In this document: piece after piece, positions 45,452 through 55,404 of the stretch | Layout: the number at the start of each line of letters is the position of its first letter | Position numbering within the stretch: the stretch's first letter is position 1 | Source of the DNA: Thiohalomonas denitrificans | GTDB taxonomy: Bacteria; Pseudomonadota; Gammaproteobacteria; Thiohalomonadales; Thiohalomonadaceae | Length of the DNA: 64,000 nt | Assembly: GCF_900102855.1 (NCBI RefSeq) | Contig: NZ_FMWD01000003.1 | Location: 1-64,000, forward strand | Direction of reading: 5' to 3' | The notes under the pieces: model-generated | The model's input: the letters and a program-made list of their open reading frames with translations, nothing else | What the model was told of the DNA's origin: nothing | Databases searched by the model: none | Translations under genes and position numbers: made by a program

Positions 45452-47245
45452 ATGTCGATAACTCGCCGCCAGTTTGTACAGCTGATGGGGATCGCCGGTG
45501 CCGCGGGTATGCTGCCCGGCTGTCAGCAGGGCGGACAGGCCAACGCGGCCCCGTCCGACCTCTACGAAATCCCCAAATTCGGCAATGTCTCGCTGCTGCA
45601 CTTCACCGACAGCCATGCACAGCTCAAGCCCGTCTATTTCCGTGAGCCCAACATCAATCTCGGCGTCAATCAGGCGTATGGGCGCGCCCCCCACTTGGTC
45701 GGCGACAAGCTGCTGGCGCATTTCGACATCAAGCCGGGAAGTCTGGAGGCCCACGCCTTCAGTTATCTGAATTTCGGTGAGGCTGCGGAGAAGTACGGCA
45801 AGGTCGGCGGTTTTGCCCACCTGTCCACCCTGGTGAAGGGTATCCGCGAGTCACGCGGCGACGGCAATAGCCTCCTGCTCGACGGCGGCGATACCTGGCA
45901 GGGCTCCGGCACCTCGCTGTGGACCCGCGGCAAGGACATGGTCGGCGCCTGCAACAAGCTGGGGGTGGACATCATGACCGGCCACTGGGAGTTCACCTAC
46001 CGGGACGAGGAGGTGCTCGACAATATCAAGGACTTCGAAGGTGAGTTCGTGGCACAGAACGTCCGGGTCGATGAGATGGCGATGTTCGATTATCGCTTCG
46101 AGGACTTTCCGGATTACAACGAGGACAGTGGCCACGCCTTCAAGCCCTACACCATCCGCAACGTGGGCGGCGCCAAGGTGGCCGTGATCGGTCAGGCCTT
46201 CCCCTATACCCCCATCGCCAACCCTTCGCGCTTCATGCCGGACTGGACCTTCGGCATCCGCGACGACGCTATGCAGAGCCTGGTTGACAACATCCGTGCC
46301 AACGATAAGCCGGACCTGGTGGTGGTCCTCTCCCACAACGGTATGGATGTGGACCTGAAGATGGCCTCGGTCGTCAGCGGCATCGACGCCATCCTCGGCG
46401 GCCACACCCACGACGGCATGCCGGCGCCCTCCATCGTCAAGAACCCGGGTGGCAAGACCCTGGTCACCAATGCCGGTTCCAACGGCAAGTTCCTGGGCGT
46501 TCTGGACCTGGACGTGCGCGGCGGCAAGGTGCGCGACTTTCGCTATCGTTTGCTGCCGGTCTTCTCCAACATGCTGGACCCTGACCGCGAGATGGAAGCC
46601 TACATCGACGAGGTGCGCGCCCCCTATATGGAGACGCTGAGTGAAGAGCTGGCGGTAGCCGAGGACCTCCTCTATCGGCGCGGCAACTTCAACGGTACCT
46701 TCGATCAGATCATCTGTGATGCGCAGCGTGCGGTCGGCGATGCGCAGATTGCCCTGTCGCCCGGTTTCCGCTGGGGGACTACCGTGCTGCCGGGGCAGGC
46801 CATCACGATGGAACACATCATGGACCAGACGGGGACCACCTATCCGGAGACCTACGTGCGCGAGATGTCCGGTGCCGACATCAAGTTGATCCTCGAGGAC
46901 GTGCTCGACAACCTCTTCAACGAGGATCCCTACTACCAGCAGGGCGGGGACATGGTGCGGGTCTCCGGGCTCGATTACACCTGTAACCCGACAGCCACCA
47001 TCGGTAAGCGCGTCAGTGACATGCAGCTCGATGACGGCACCAAGGTCGAGGCCGACAAGCAGTACAAGGTCGCTGGTTGGGCCACTGTCGGTTCGCAGTC
47101 GCCGGGCGCCCCCATCTGGGAGGTGGTGGCGGAGTATCTGCGCGACCAGAAGACGGTCGGTGTGGGTAAGCTCAATACGCCCAAGCTCAAGAACGTGGCC
47201 AACAATCCCGGCATCGCCGATTATGCCGGCAAGACTCTGAGTTGA
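45452..47245 (+). CDS. soxB: SoxB thiosulfohydrolase
   Basis: 597 residues from ATG 45452, with a strong CAGGAGG ribosome site. A Tat signal (SITRRQFVQLMGIAGAAG) ends in a lipobox-like LPGC. Dinuclear-Mn ligands are in LLHFTDSHAQLKP, LLLDGGDTWQG, TGHWEF and LSHNGMDVD...GGHTHDGMP. It hydrolyses sulfate from the SoxYZ-bound thiosulfate conjugate in the periplasm. No other sox genes are in the window; a stand-alone soxB is common in purple sulfur bacteria and relatives. A 26-base GC hairpin follows the stop. Confidence 0.97.
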   Translation: MSITRRQFVQLMGIAGAAGMLPGCQQGGQANAAPSDLYEIPKFGNVSLLHFTDSHAQLKPVYFREPNINLGVNQAYGRAPHLVGDKLLAHFDIKPGSLEAHAFSYLNFGEAAEKYGKVGGFAHLSTLVKGIRESRGDGNSLLLDGGDTWQGSGTSLWTRGKDMVGACNKLGVDIMTGHWEFTYRDEEVLDNIKDFEGEFVAQNVRVDEMAMFDYRFEDFPDYNEDSGHAFKPYTIRNVGGAKVAVIGQAFPYTPIANPSRFMPDWTFGIRDDAMQSLVDNIRANDKPDLVVVLSHNGMDVDLKMASVVSGIDAILGGHTHDGMPAPSIVKNPGGKTLVTNAGSNGKFLGVLDLDVRGGKVRDFRYRLLPVFSNMLDPDREMEAYIDEVRAPYMETLSEELAVAEDLLYRRGNFNGTFDQIICDAQRAVGDAQIALSPGFRWGTTVLPGQAITMEHIMDQTGTTYPETYVREMSGADIKLILEDVLDNLFNEDPYYQQGGDMVRVSGLDYTCNPTATIGKRVSDMQLDDGTKVEADKQYKVAGWATVGSQSPGAPIWEVVAEYLRDQKTVGVGKLNTPKLKNVANNPGIADYAGKTLS

Positions 47246-47260
47246 TCCTTGTCTGAAGGT

Positions 47261-47286
47261 CACGGAGGCGCCCCTGCGCCTCCGTG
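47261..47286. terminator. hairpin between soxB and the DUF4010 gene
   Basis: CACGGAGGCGC and GCGCCTCCGTG (11 bp, perfect) around CCCT, no T run; it sits between convergent genes and could serve both. Confidence 0.7.
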
Positions 47287-47292
47287 GCCCCA

Positions 47293-48543
47293 TCAGGTGG
47301 TTGTGAACAGCACGACCAGACCCACCAGCACCGTAACGCCCAGCATGAGCGCTACCCGCATCGCCATGCGCCCGCCGCAGATCCCCGCCACCAGTCCTAC
47401 CTTCACGAACGTATTCACCACCGAGGCGATGATGATGCCGCGGACCGCCACCTCCGGAGCGAGGCCGTCCCTGGACAGCCGGGCCAGCGAGAGGGTAATG
47501 GCGTCTACATCGGCAATGCCCGAGAGGGCGGCAGTCACATAGATCCCGACATCGCCGAACCAGAGCTGCGCGAATTTTGCCGCCAGCATCACGGCTACCA
47601 GCAGTGCCCCGAATTTCAATGCCGGAAGCAGTTCAAATGGATTTTGCAACCGAATCGGCTGCTGCTGGGTTCGACGCTTCTCACTGAACCAGGTCCACAG
47701 AACGAAACCGTAGCCGGCGGCGCTCATCGCAGCCAGTGGCGCTACCAGGGCGTCCAGCAGACCCGGGTTCACCACCGCAACCTCGATGAGTACACGCGGG
47801 AACATGGTCGTGGCAGCGACCACCACCCCCGCTGCCAGCAGTGCATGGATGCCGCGGTTTCTCTTTCCCAGACGTGAGAGGTCCAGGGTGAGGGCTGTGG
47901 AGGAGGCCAGGCCACCGAAAATGCCGGTGAGAAAGATGCCGATGCGCGTACCCGCGATCTTGATGGCGAAGTAGCCGACAAAAGAGATACCGGCAATCAG
48001 CACCACCAGCCACCAGATGACATAGGGGTTGAGAGCCCCCGAAGGCCCGTAGCCGCTATTCGGCAGGATGGGCAGCAGCACTACCGAGATCAGCAGTAAC
48101 TTCAGGGTGGCAAACAACTCGCGCTGTTCGAGTTGGGTAAGCCATCGGTGGAGGATGGGCTTCATGCCGAGCAGGGTCGTCATGACCACGGTAGCCGCCG
48201 CCGCGATTGCTGTGTAGCCCTGGATGGCGAGGGCGCCGAGCGCAAAGGTCAGCAGTGCCGCGACCACAGTGGTAATGCCGTAACCCCGATCGCTATGGGC
48301 GCCAAGAATGTAGGCACTGGTAACGGCAGCGGCGAACCCGAGATAGGCGATACCCAACACCAGGGCACCATACTGTTCCGCCAGCAGTGCCCACACAGCA
48401 CCCAACAGGCCGATGAGGCCGAAAGTGCGAATACCGGCGACCCGGTGGCCCTCTTCTTCCTCGCGCCCCTGCCAGCCCCGTTCCAGGCCAACCAGTAGCC
48501 CCAGGGCCAATGCGATTGCGAGTCGCTGCCAAACCTCGTCCAT
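47293..48543 (-). CDS. MgtC/SapB plus DUF4010 membrane protein
   Basis: 416 residues from ATG 48543 (MDEVWQRLAIALALGLLVGLERGWQ), where the MgtC-type start lies; the frame extends upstream without similarity. N-terminal MgtC/SapB domain (GLERGWQGREEEEGHRVAGIRTFGLIGLLGA) and C-terminal DUF4010 (about 180-410; ISGIADVDAITLSLARL), with about twelve membrane segments. Relatives are linked to magnesium limitation or unknown transport. Divergent from the HiPIP gene. Confidence 0.88.
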   Translation of the reverse strand: MDEVWQRLAIALALGLLVGLERGWQGREEEEGHRVAGIRTFGLIGLLGAVWALLAEQYGALVLGIAYLGFAAAVTSAYILGAHSDRGYGITTVVAALLTFALGALAIQGYTAIAAAATVVMTTLLGMKPILHRWLTQLEQRELFATLKLLLISVVLLPILPNSGYGPSGALNPYVIWWLVVLIAGISFVGYFAIKIAGTRIGIFLTGIFGGLASSTALTLDLSRLGKRNRGIHALLAAGVVVAATTMFPRVLIEVAVVNPGLLDALVAPLAAMSAAGYGFVLWTWFSEKRRTQQQPIRLQNPFELLPALKFGALLVAVMLAAKFAQLWFGDVGIYVTAALSGIADVDAITLSLARLSRDGLAPEVAVRGIIIASVVNTFVKVGLVAGICGGRMAMRVALMLGVTVLVGLVVLFTTT

Positions 48544-48774
48544 CTCTGGACAGTAATCGATTGCGACCAGCCGTGCCACATCTCTGGATCGGCGAGAGCG
48601 TCGGTGGTCCCCTGCTTCTGTTTCCCGGAATTTGCGGAATGCAGGGAATGTCGGGAGCCGGGTCTCTGAACGTATGCGTTGCCCCGACAGATTGCCCGGT
48701 TTCTTGATTTTTCCTGTTTTCTCGACCAGAAGTTTCTGTCGGCACTTTAAAAATTTAGCCAACAGGAGGAATCC

Positions 48775-49068
48775 ATGACCGACAACAGTAACAACGCCGC
48801 CCGCCGCGCGTTTATCAAAACCGTTGCAGTCTTTCCAATTGCTGCTGCGGTGGGTTTTGCTGGACGTGCAGTAGCGGCACCGGTATCCGAGGAGGATCCG
48901 ACCGCCAGGTCCCTGGAGTACACCAGAGAGAGTGGGGTGGATGGCCAGAGCTGTTCAAACTGCGCCCTCTACCAGGGCGGCGATGCTCCAGAAGGTGACT
49001 GCCCGCTTTTCCCGGGGGATCAGGTGGTGGCCAGCGGCTGGTGCAAATCCTGGGCACCGAAATCCTGA
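48775..49068 (+). CDS. hip: high-potential iron-sulfur protein (HiPIP)
   Basis: 97 residues: a Tat signal (ARRAFIKTVAVF, cleavage likely after AVAA) and a mature part of about 62 residues with Cys60, 63, 76 and 90 (C-x2-C-x12-C-x13-C), as in HiPIP. Soluble periplasmic electron carrier, typical of purple sulfur bacteria and related lithotrophs, feeding the reaction centre or terminal oxidase. Ribosome site CAGGAGG. A strong terminator follows. Confidence 0.95.
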   Translation: MTDNSNNAARRAFIKTVAVFPIAAAVGFAGRAVAAPVSEEDPTARSLEYTRESGVDGQSCSNCALYQGGDAPEGDCPLFPGDQVVASGWCKSWAPKS

Positions 49069-49082
49069 ACCGTTGACGTCAC

Positions 49083-49124
49083 AAAAAGGTCCGGTCCCGC
49101 CAGGCTGCAGGGCCGGACCTTTTT
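49083..49124. terminator. bidirectional terminator after HiPIP
   Basis: AAAAAGGTCCGG and CCGGACCTTTTT pair around an 18-base loop with further pairing; T runs on both strands serve the HiPIP gene and the convergent gene. Confidence 0.9.
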
Positions 49125-49145
49125 GAGTTCTGGGCGGGATTCCTC

Positions 49146-50108
49146 TCAGACGCCTCCGCGGCGCAGTAGCATCTCTTCCGGAGGGGGATTCAGGTAGACC
49201 TGTTCGGCCACGTAGGGGTGCGGGTAGTGCCGGAAATGGTGTTTCAGGAGTGTGATCGGTACCACGAGGGGGATCTGTTCCTGCCGGTAGGCCTCGATGA
49301 TCTCCAGCAGCTCCACTTTGTCTTCCCGCTGCAGCGAGTTTTTCAGGTATCCCATCAGGTGGTGAAGCACGTTCGTCTGGCGTTTGGTGGTTGCGGGGTT
49401 TCTCAGGGCCCTCATAAAGGCTTCGATGTATTCGTCCGCCAGCTGCGCCAGAGGCCGCTTGCCGGCGGCGGCCATCATGCGCCCCAACTCCCGGTACGCT
49501 TCCGCTTCATGGGCCATCAGACTCAGTTTGTGGATGGTATGAAAATGAAGCAGTGCACGTGTGGTGAGCCCGGTCGCCAGCAGGTTCTGCCAGCGCCGGA
49601 AGGCAAACACCCGCTCGAGAAAATTGTCGCGCAAGTCCGGATCGCCCAGCCGACCCTCCTCTTCCACAGGCAGTAGGGGATAGGCGGTCATCAATGCCCG
49701 GGCGAACAGGCCGGAGCCGTATCGCACCTGGCCGTGTTCACCATACACCTTCACCCGTTCCATGCCGCAGCTTGGTGATCGGTTCTTCAGGATATACCCG
49801 GAAAGCTCATCCAGTGTCTGGAGCTGGCGGGCACTGAAGGCGTTCATGGCATCGGTGGCGTCGAGACTCTTGTCATGGACTCCCACCAGGCGCGGGTGCA
49901 CGGGGTCGCCTTCTAGGCGAATAGCGGGACGCGGGACCCCCAGACCGATGGCAACTTCGGGACAGATCGACACGAAGTCGAAGAACCGACCCAGGGTTCC
50001 GGTGATGTAGGCGTCCAGCTTGTGATTGCCATCGAAACGGACCGCCTCGCCCAAAAGACAGCTGCTGACGCCCAATTTCAAGAGCCTGGACCGGTTCACT
50101 TCTGTCAT
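49146..50108 (-). CDS. DUF523/DUF1722 (YbgA-like) protein
   Basis: 320 residues. N-terminal DUF523 (LGVSSCLLGEAVRFDG, ICPEVAIGLGVPRPAIRL, LKNRSPSCGMERV; its Cys residues suggest a metal or cluster site) and C-terminal DUF1722/YbgA (about 180-310: WQNLLATGLTTRALLHFHTIHKLSLMAH). Relatives are found near photolyase genes. Function unknown. Confidence 0.9.
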   Translation of the reverse strand: MTEVNRSRLLKLGVSSCLLGEAVRFDGNHKLDAYITGTLGRFFDFVSICPEVAIGLGVPRPAIRLEGDPVHPRLVGVHDKSLDATDAMNAFSARQLQTLDELSGYILKNRSPSCGMERVKVYGEHGQVRYGSGLFARALMTAYPLLPVEEEGRLGDPDLRDNFLERVFAFRRWQNLLATGLTTRALLHFHTIHKLSLMAHEAEAYRELGRMMAAAGKRPLAQLADEYIEAFMRALRNPATTKRQTNVLHHLMGYLKNSLQREDKVELLEIIEAYRQEQIPLVVPITLLKHHFRHYPHPYVAEQVYLNPPPEEMLLRRGGV

Positions 50109-50252
50109 TCCGTTATCATAGAAAAGATCGCCAAAGGACGGGTATACCGTACCGCGATTGCGAACGTCCCTTTGCTCGCTGCTCTATCCAGGATCGATTG
50201 TCGGACCGGTTAATGGGAGTTCCACGGCACAGCCGCAACCGTGTGGCACTAT

Positions 50253-51017
50253 TCAGTTGGCCAGGATGAGCGGTGTGCCTGTGGCGCTCTGCAGCGCTTT
50301 CAGCACGCCCTCATCACAAAATTGCCCGGCATGGCCGAGTACCAGGAGGCTGGCGCCAATTGCCCGGACGTTTGCCGCGATGGTTTCGGGGCTGAGATCC
50401 TCGATGGGAATGAAAAGGGCGGCGTGTTGAAGTCGATGCAGAAGTGGCATGGCGCGGGCACGTAACGCATTGCCCTTTTTGCTCATGGGGACCAGGATGC
50501 GCAGCGGGACGTGGTCCGACAGGGCGGCTGCGGCTTCGAGGGCGTGTAGCGACTGCGGGGAGCCATCGAGGAGTGTGGTGATGACTCCGGGTATGTGGCG
50601 TTGCTGCTCCAGGTAGCCGTTGCGGCGAGGCAGGATGTAGAGGTCGGCCTCGGGGAGGGCCGCCAGGGCGGCCGCGGGCAGCGAGCCTCGTGTTACCGAA
50701 AAGCTCCATTGTACCCGGCTGGCTGCGGCCTGACGCCGGAGCAAACGCTGCAGTTCTGTTGCACGGTTTCTCTGATCCCGCTCTAGGCGGGGCAGCTCCA
50801 TTCGGCGCACAACGGCTGAACCGAAGCCGATTTCGCAGGCAAAAGGGAGCTGGGCGACCCGCCGCAGTTCCTCGTCCTCAACGAAGATGGCATCAAGGCT
50901 GGCACGCATCGATTTGGCCAGCAGTGCAGCGGCTTTGAGTGTGACCTGATCCCGGGCGTAATCGAGCGCCAGCAGGATGCGGCGCCTTTCGTGGCGGTCC
51001 TGGTCAGGATGGTTCAT
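50253..51017 (-). CDS. universal-stress-protein-like protein
   Basis: 254 residues, two degenerate UspA-like halves: RRILLALDYARDQVTLKAAALLAKSMRASLDAIFVEDEELRRVA at the start, and IGASLLVLGHAGQF at the end. The ATP-binding glycine loop is not preserved. Its start overlaps the end of the LonB-like protease gene by 14 bases, so the two are coupled. Confidence 0.75.
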   Translation of the reverse strand: MNHPDQDRHERRRILLALDYARDQVTLKAAALLAKSMRASLDAIFVEDEELRRVAQLPFACEIGFGSAVVRRMELPRLERDQRNRATELQRLLRRQAAASRVQWSFSVTRGSLPAAALAALPEADLYILPRRNGYLEQQRHIPGVITTLLDGSPQSLHALEAAAALSDHVPLRILVPMSKKGNALRARAMPLLHRLQHAALFIPIEDLSPETIAANVRAIGASLLVLGHAGQFCDEGVLKALQSATGTPLILAN

Positions 51018-53445
51018 CGAGTTTTATCCCGCCCTCGTCGTCTTTGGGTTTATCCTTCGCCTGGTCGGCAAAGGTCTGCCGGACCAGCGACATCTCGGTA
51101 AGCCGATTTTGCACCAGGGCGTTAAGCGTGTCTTCCGGGTAGTTCCCTTCCTCGTCTCTCTCTCCGGCTGCCTTTCCGGTGAGCAGGGATATGGCCTGAT
51201 CCACGTTCTCCACCGGATAGACATGGAACTGCCCCTGTCCGGCGGCTTCCACGATATCCGAACGCAGCATCAGGTGTTTGACATTCGAGGCCGGGATCAG
51301 CACGCCCTGTTCACCATTCAGACCACGGGCCCGGCAGACATCGAAAAAGCCCTCGATCTTCTCGTTGACACCGCCGATGGGCTGAACTTTTCCATGCTGA
51401 TCGACCGAACCGGTCATGGCAAACGATTGCTTGATCGGGATTCCCGACAGCGCCGAGATCAAGGCGCACAACTCCGCCAGTGAGGCGCTGTCACCATCAA
51501 CGCCTCCGTAGGACTGCTCGAACACCAGACTCGCCGAAAGGGACAGCGGATGGTCCTGTGCATACCGGGATGCCAGGAACGAGGAGAGAATGAGCACGCC
51601 TTTCGAGTGTATGGGGCCGCCCATCTCCACCTCGCGCTCGATATCGACCACATGCCCCTCGCCGATATGTACCGTCGCGGTGATCCGGGACGGTTGACCA
51701 AACGCATATTGTCCCATCGCAAGAACCGACAATCCGTTGATCTGGCCGACCTCGGCACCTTCGGTCTCGATATAGATGGTATTGCGCTGGATGGCCTCCT
51801 GAATCTGTTCCCGGACCCGGGAAGAGCGATAGACGTAGTGGTCGATGGCGGTCTGGATGTCTTCCGCGGTGACCGTATCGCGGCCCGCCTCGCCGGCCCA
51901 GTAGTCTGCCTCACGCAGGGTATCGGCGATGGAGCGCATGTGGGTGGTCAGTTTTTCCGAATCCTCCACCAGCCTCGCCCCATGCTCGATAACCCGGGCA
52001 ATCGCCCCACGGTCGAAGGGCCGCATCTGCTCCTTTTTGGCCAGGGTGGCGATAAGCCGGGCGTACAGTGCCTGGCTCTCCCGGGTTCGGTCAATGTGAC
52101 CTTCGAAATCGGCAGCAACCTTGAACAGCTCGGCAAAGTCCGGGTCGTAGGCATGCAACAGATAGTAGATAAAGCGATCACCGAGGATGACCACCTTGAC
52201 ATCCAGCGGGATGGGCTCGGGCTCCAGTGACACGGTACTGACCAGACTGAGCATCTTCTCCAGCGATTCGATGCGGATTTCATTGGAGTAGAGGGCCCGT
52301 TTCAGCCCCTCCCAGGCATAGACCTGGGTGAGGAGCTTGTGAGCGTCGAGGATGAGATAGCCTCCACTCGCCTCGTGGAATGCGCCCGGTTTGAGGAGGG
52401 TGAAATCGGTCACCAGGGCGCCGTATTGGGCCAAATGCTCGGCCCGGCCCACCAGGTTCAGATAGGTCGGGTTATCGAGATAGGTGACCGGAGCCCCCTC
52501 CGTGGTGCTGTGATCGACCACCACATTGACCTTGTAGCGGTGGAGGACGCGCGGGTCCGATTCCTGCGGCTGGCCGGGGATGTTCTCGCTCTCCTCACCC
52601 TTGAGGAAGTCCTTGACGTTGTCCACCACGTCCTGGCGAACCGCATCCAGATAGGCGGTCACGTCGGGCAAATCGGTGTAGCGCTGCTTGAGTTCGTCGA
52701 TGAGGTGACCCACCACGGACATGGTGACTTCACGATTAAGAGCCTTGATGCGGTCCCGCACCTCACGTCGCCAGACCGGGATCTGCTGGATCACCCGCTG
52801 AAGCTTCTCCTGGAGGTTGGCGACAATCTCCTCCGTATGCTGCTGCGCCTCCCTGGGCCACTTGGCGAACTCGTCGGGCCCAACCACCTCCCCGTCGCGC
52901 ATGGGCGCGAAGGCAAAGCCGCTGGGGGTACGAAATAGCTTGATGTCGTGTTTGGCCGCCTCTTCCGAGAGTTCGTTGAAGGCGTGTTCCTGCCGCTCCT
53001 TCAGTTCATCTTCGATGCCCTGGATATGGGTCCGGTATTCGTCGCCTTCGAAAGCCGCCGGAATGGAGCCGGTTAGCTCCTCGATAAAGTGCTCCATATC
53101 TTCACGCAGGCGGCGCCCCTGACCGGCAGGAAGACGCAGGGAGCGGGGCTTGTGGGGCTGGTCGAAATTGTTGACGTAGACCCAGTCGGGGGGAGTAGGC
53201 CGGGCGGCGGCCTTTTCACCCAGAAAGCGTTCGATGAGGGTGTGTTTGCCCATCCCCGACGGGCCCATCACGTAGAGATTATATCCCTCGCGCCGCATCC
53301 CGACCCCGAAATGGACGGCCTCCAGCGCGCGTCGCTGACCGATGATCTCGGTCAGTTCTTCGAGCTCGGCCGTAGTTTCGAATTCGAACTGGCCGGCATC
53401 GCAGGGGTGGAAAAGCGCACTGGCAGCAAGCGGTTCGGTAGTCAT
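51004..53445 (-). CDS. LonB-type ATP-dependent protease
   Basis: 813 residues. Walker A (MGPSGMGKHT, about 59) and a split AAA domain with a long helical insert (about 100-260), then the S16 protease domain. Catalytic Ser653 in GDSASLAEL and Lys696 in NEKIEGF are 43 apart, as in Lon. No N-terminal Lon substrate domain and no membrane segment, so this is the soluble LonB-like type found alongside classical Lon in proteobacteria. Confidence 0.92.
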   Translation of the reverse strand: MTTEPLAASALFHPCDAGQFEFETTAELEELTEIIGQRRALEAVHFGVGMRREGYNLYVMGPSGMGKHTLIERFLGEKAAARPTPPDWVYVNNFDQPHKPRSLRLPAGQGRRLREDMEHFIEELTGSIPAAFEGDEYRTHIQGIEDELKERQEHAFNELSEEAAKHDIKLFRTPSGFAFAPMRDGEVVGPDEFAKWPREAQQHTEEIVANLQEKLQRVIQQIPVWRREVRDRIKALNREVTMSVVGHLIDELKQRYTDLPDVTAYLDAVRQDVVDNVKDFLKGEESENIPGQPQESDPRVLHRYKVNVVVDHSTTEGAPVTYLDNPTYLNLVGRAEHLAQYGALVTDFTLLKPGAFHEASGGYLILDAHKLLTQVYAWEGLKRALYSNEIRIESLEKMLSLVSTVSLEPEPIPLDVKVVILGDRFIYYLLHAYDPDFAELFKVAADFEGHIDRTRESQALYARLIATLAKKEQMRPFDRGAIARVIEHGARLVEDSEKLTTHMRSIADTLREADYWAGEAGRDTVTAEDIQTAIDHYVYRSSRVREQIQEAIQRNTIYIETEGAEVGQINGLSVLAMGQYAFGQPSRITATVHIGEGHVVDIEREVEMGGPIHSKGVLILSSFLASRYAQDHPLSLSASLVFEQSYGGVDGDSASLAELCALISALSGIPIKQSFAMTGSVDQHGKVQPIGGVNEKIEGFFDVCRARGLNGEQGVLIPASNVKHLMLRSDIVEAAGQGQFHVYPVENVDQAISLLTGKAAGERDEEGNYPEDTLNALVQNRLTEMSLVRQTFADQAKDKPKDDEGGIKLDEPS

Positions 53446-53520
53446 GGGATTCCTTCGGATGTTTCCGTGGTGCTGGGAGAATTGTAGTTGTTGGGATCGG
53501 CCGGTCAGGGAAAACGGAAA

Positions 53521-53722
53521 AACCGCAAAGGCGCAAAGAGCGCAAAGAAAGAGCGATCAAATGCGGACGGGGCCGACCGGCGATGACAGCCTGGGAGCGG
53601 CGCCTCGCCGCGATTCCATTTAGGGAAGCATCGAAGACACCGAATACCCGTGGTATCTATTGGTATTTTCGGTCATTCCCGATTCAGCTGTACCTTTGCG
53701 CTCTTGGCGTCTTTGCGGTTAA
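53521..53722. repeat. AACCGCAAAG inverted repeat
   Basis: AACCGCAAAGGCGCAAAGAG at 53521 and the complement CTTTGCGCTCTTGGCGTCTT at 53693-53722 enclose 140 bases in the 284-bp gap between TrpB2 and the LonB-like gene. Part of the same general class of dispersed intergenic palindromes. Confidence 0.75.
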
Positions 53723-53729
53723 TCGCCGT

Positions 53730-55082
53730 TCACCTCACTTTCGGCAGGTGGTCGAGTGCCTCATGGATGGCCGCTTCGGGGTACTCGTAGTCTTCCAGAT
53801 CGCCGCTGAAGTATTTGTCGTACGAGGCCATATCGAAGTGGCCGTGTCCGGAGAGATTGAAGAACAGCGTTTTGGCCTCCCCGCTCTCCTTGCAGCGCAG
53901 GGCCTCGTCGATGCAGGCGCGGATGGCATGGTTGGATTCCGGGGCGGGAATAATGCCCTCGGTGCGTGCGAACTGAACACCGGCTTCAAAGGTCGCCAGC
54001 TGCGGAACGGCGATCGCATCGATGATGCCTTCGTCGTATAGCTGTGAAACCAGCACATTGTCGCCGTGATAGCGCAGTCCTCCGGCGTGGATGCCCGGGG
54101 GCATGAAGTCGTGCCCCAGGGTATACATCTTCATCAGCGGCGTCAGGCCCACCGAATCGCCAAAATCATAGGCGTAGTGGCCGCGGGTCAGGGTGGGACA
54201 GGAAGCGGGTTCGACCGCCACCAGGCTGATATCTTTGCCTGCCGCCTTGTCGGCAAGAAACGGGAAGGCGACCCCGGCGAAATTGGATCCGCCGCCGCAA
54301 GGGGCAAAGATCATGTCCGGGTAATCACCTGCCTTCTCGAACTGTTTTTTGGCTTCCAGGCCGATGACGGTCTGGTGCAGGATGACGTGGTTTAGCACCG
54401 AGCCGAGCGCGTAGTTGGTGTCCTTGCGGGAGGCTGCCTCCTCGACCGCTTCAGAGATGGCAATGCCCAGTGAGCCGGGATTGTCGGGATCAGTGGCCAG
54501 GGCTTTGCGGCCCGATTCGGTCATGTCGGTGGGGCTGGGGAAGACCTCGGCACCCCAGGTCTGCATCATGGAACGGCGGAACGGCTTCTGATCGTAACTG
54601 ACCTTCACCATGTAGATGCGCACTTCCATATTGAACATCTGTCCGGCGAGAGCCAGGGAAGAACCCCACTGCCCGGCACCGGTTTCGGTTACCAGGCGGT
54701 TGATTCCCGCTTCCTTGTTGTAGAACGCCTGGGCGATGGCCGAATTCGGTTTGTGGGATCCGGCAGGGCTGACGCCCTCATTCTTGTAATAGATCTTCGC
54801 CGGAGTGCCGAGGGCCTCTTCAAGGCGCCGTGCCCGGTAGAGCGGCGAGGGCCGCCACAGGCGATAGATCTCGCGGACCTTCTCGGGGATCGGGATCCAG
54901 CGCTCGGTTGATACCTCCTGTTCGACGACGGACATCGGGAAGATCGCCGTCAGCGCGTCCGGTGTAACCGGATTCCCGTCCGGCCCCAGGACTGCTGCCG
55001 GCGGGTTGGGCATATCGGCGATGACGTTGTACCAGTGGGTCGGGATTTCGTTTTCGTCGAGCAGGATCTTGGTATCGGACAC
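53730..55082 (-). CDS. tryptophan synthase beta chain, TrpB2 type
   Basis: 450 residues, GTG start preceded by GAGGTGG. It has the TrpB2 layout: [19 protein letters not shown] Lys in [14 protein letters not shown] (about 110), the phosphate loop [14 protein letters not shown] and a long C-terminus. TrpB2 enzymes make tryptophan from free indole and serine and lack tight contact with TrpA. No trpA beside it. Confidence 0.93.
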   Translation of the reverse strand: MSDTKILLDENEIPTHWYNVIADMPNPPAAVLGPDGNPVTPDALTAIFPMSVVEQEVSTERWIPIPEKVREIYRLWRPSPLYRARRLEEALGTPAKIYYKNEGVSPAGSHKPNSAIAQAFYNKEAGINRLVTETGAGQWGSSLALAGQMFNMEVRIYMVKVSYDQKPFRRSMMQTWGAEVFPSPTDMTESGRKALATDPDNPGSLGIAISEAVEEAASRKDTNYALGSVLNHVILHQTVIGLEAKKQFEKAGDYPDMIFAPCGGGSNFAGVAFPFLADKAAGKDISLVAVEPASCPTLTRGHYAYDFGDSVGLTPLMKMYTLGHDFMPPGIHAGGLRYHGDNVLVSQLYDEGIIDAIAVPQLATFEAGVQFARTEGIIPAPESNHAIRACIDEALRCKESGEAKTLFFNLSGHGHFDMASYDKYFSGDLEDYEYPEAAIHEALDHLPKVR

Positions 55083-55404
55083 GGGCCACCTCTGTGGAAG
55101 GGTTCTTTGCTTTACGGAGGAGCCTGTTTTATCGGATTCCCCTGTCGGGAGTCAATTTCCGGCGGGGATTAACCACGGGGGCACGCGGGGACACCCGAAG
55201 GCAGTTAAAACCACAGAGGGCACAGAGGACACGGAGAATGAAAAGGGAAAGCCCCTCACCTCGTGTCCCCTGTTGAATCGAATAATTCCGCTCTCGGCCA
55301 CCAAAGGGACATAGGCCACCGGAAAAGGGAACTATTATGGTGCTCTGTGACCTCCGCGCCCTCTGTGGTTAATTCAATAAGTTTCCGTATACCCCGTGGT
55401 TCGA
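55083..55404. repeat. repeat-filled gap upstream of TrpB2
   Basis: 322 bases with no gene. Contains TTAACCACGGGGGCACGCGG near 55169, ACCACAGAGGGCACAGAGG near 55211, and their complement CGCCCTCTGTGGTTAATTC near 55357 with CCCCGTGGTTCG near 55392, so it forms nested inverted repeats. Confidence 0.75.

Noticed and set aside
45851-47293. 480-codon minus-strand frame opposite soxB
   Set aside because: Shadow of soxB; no ribosome site or family similarity.
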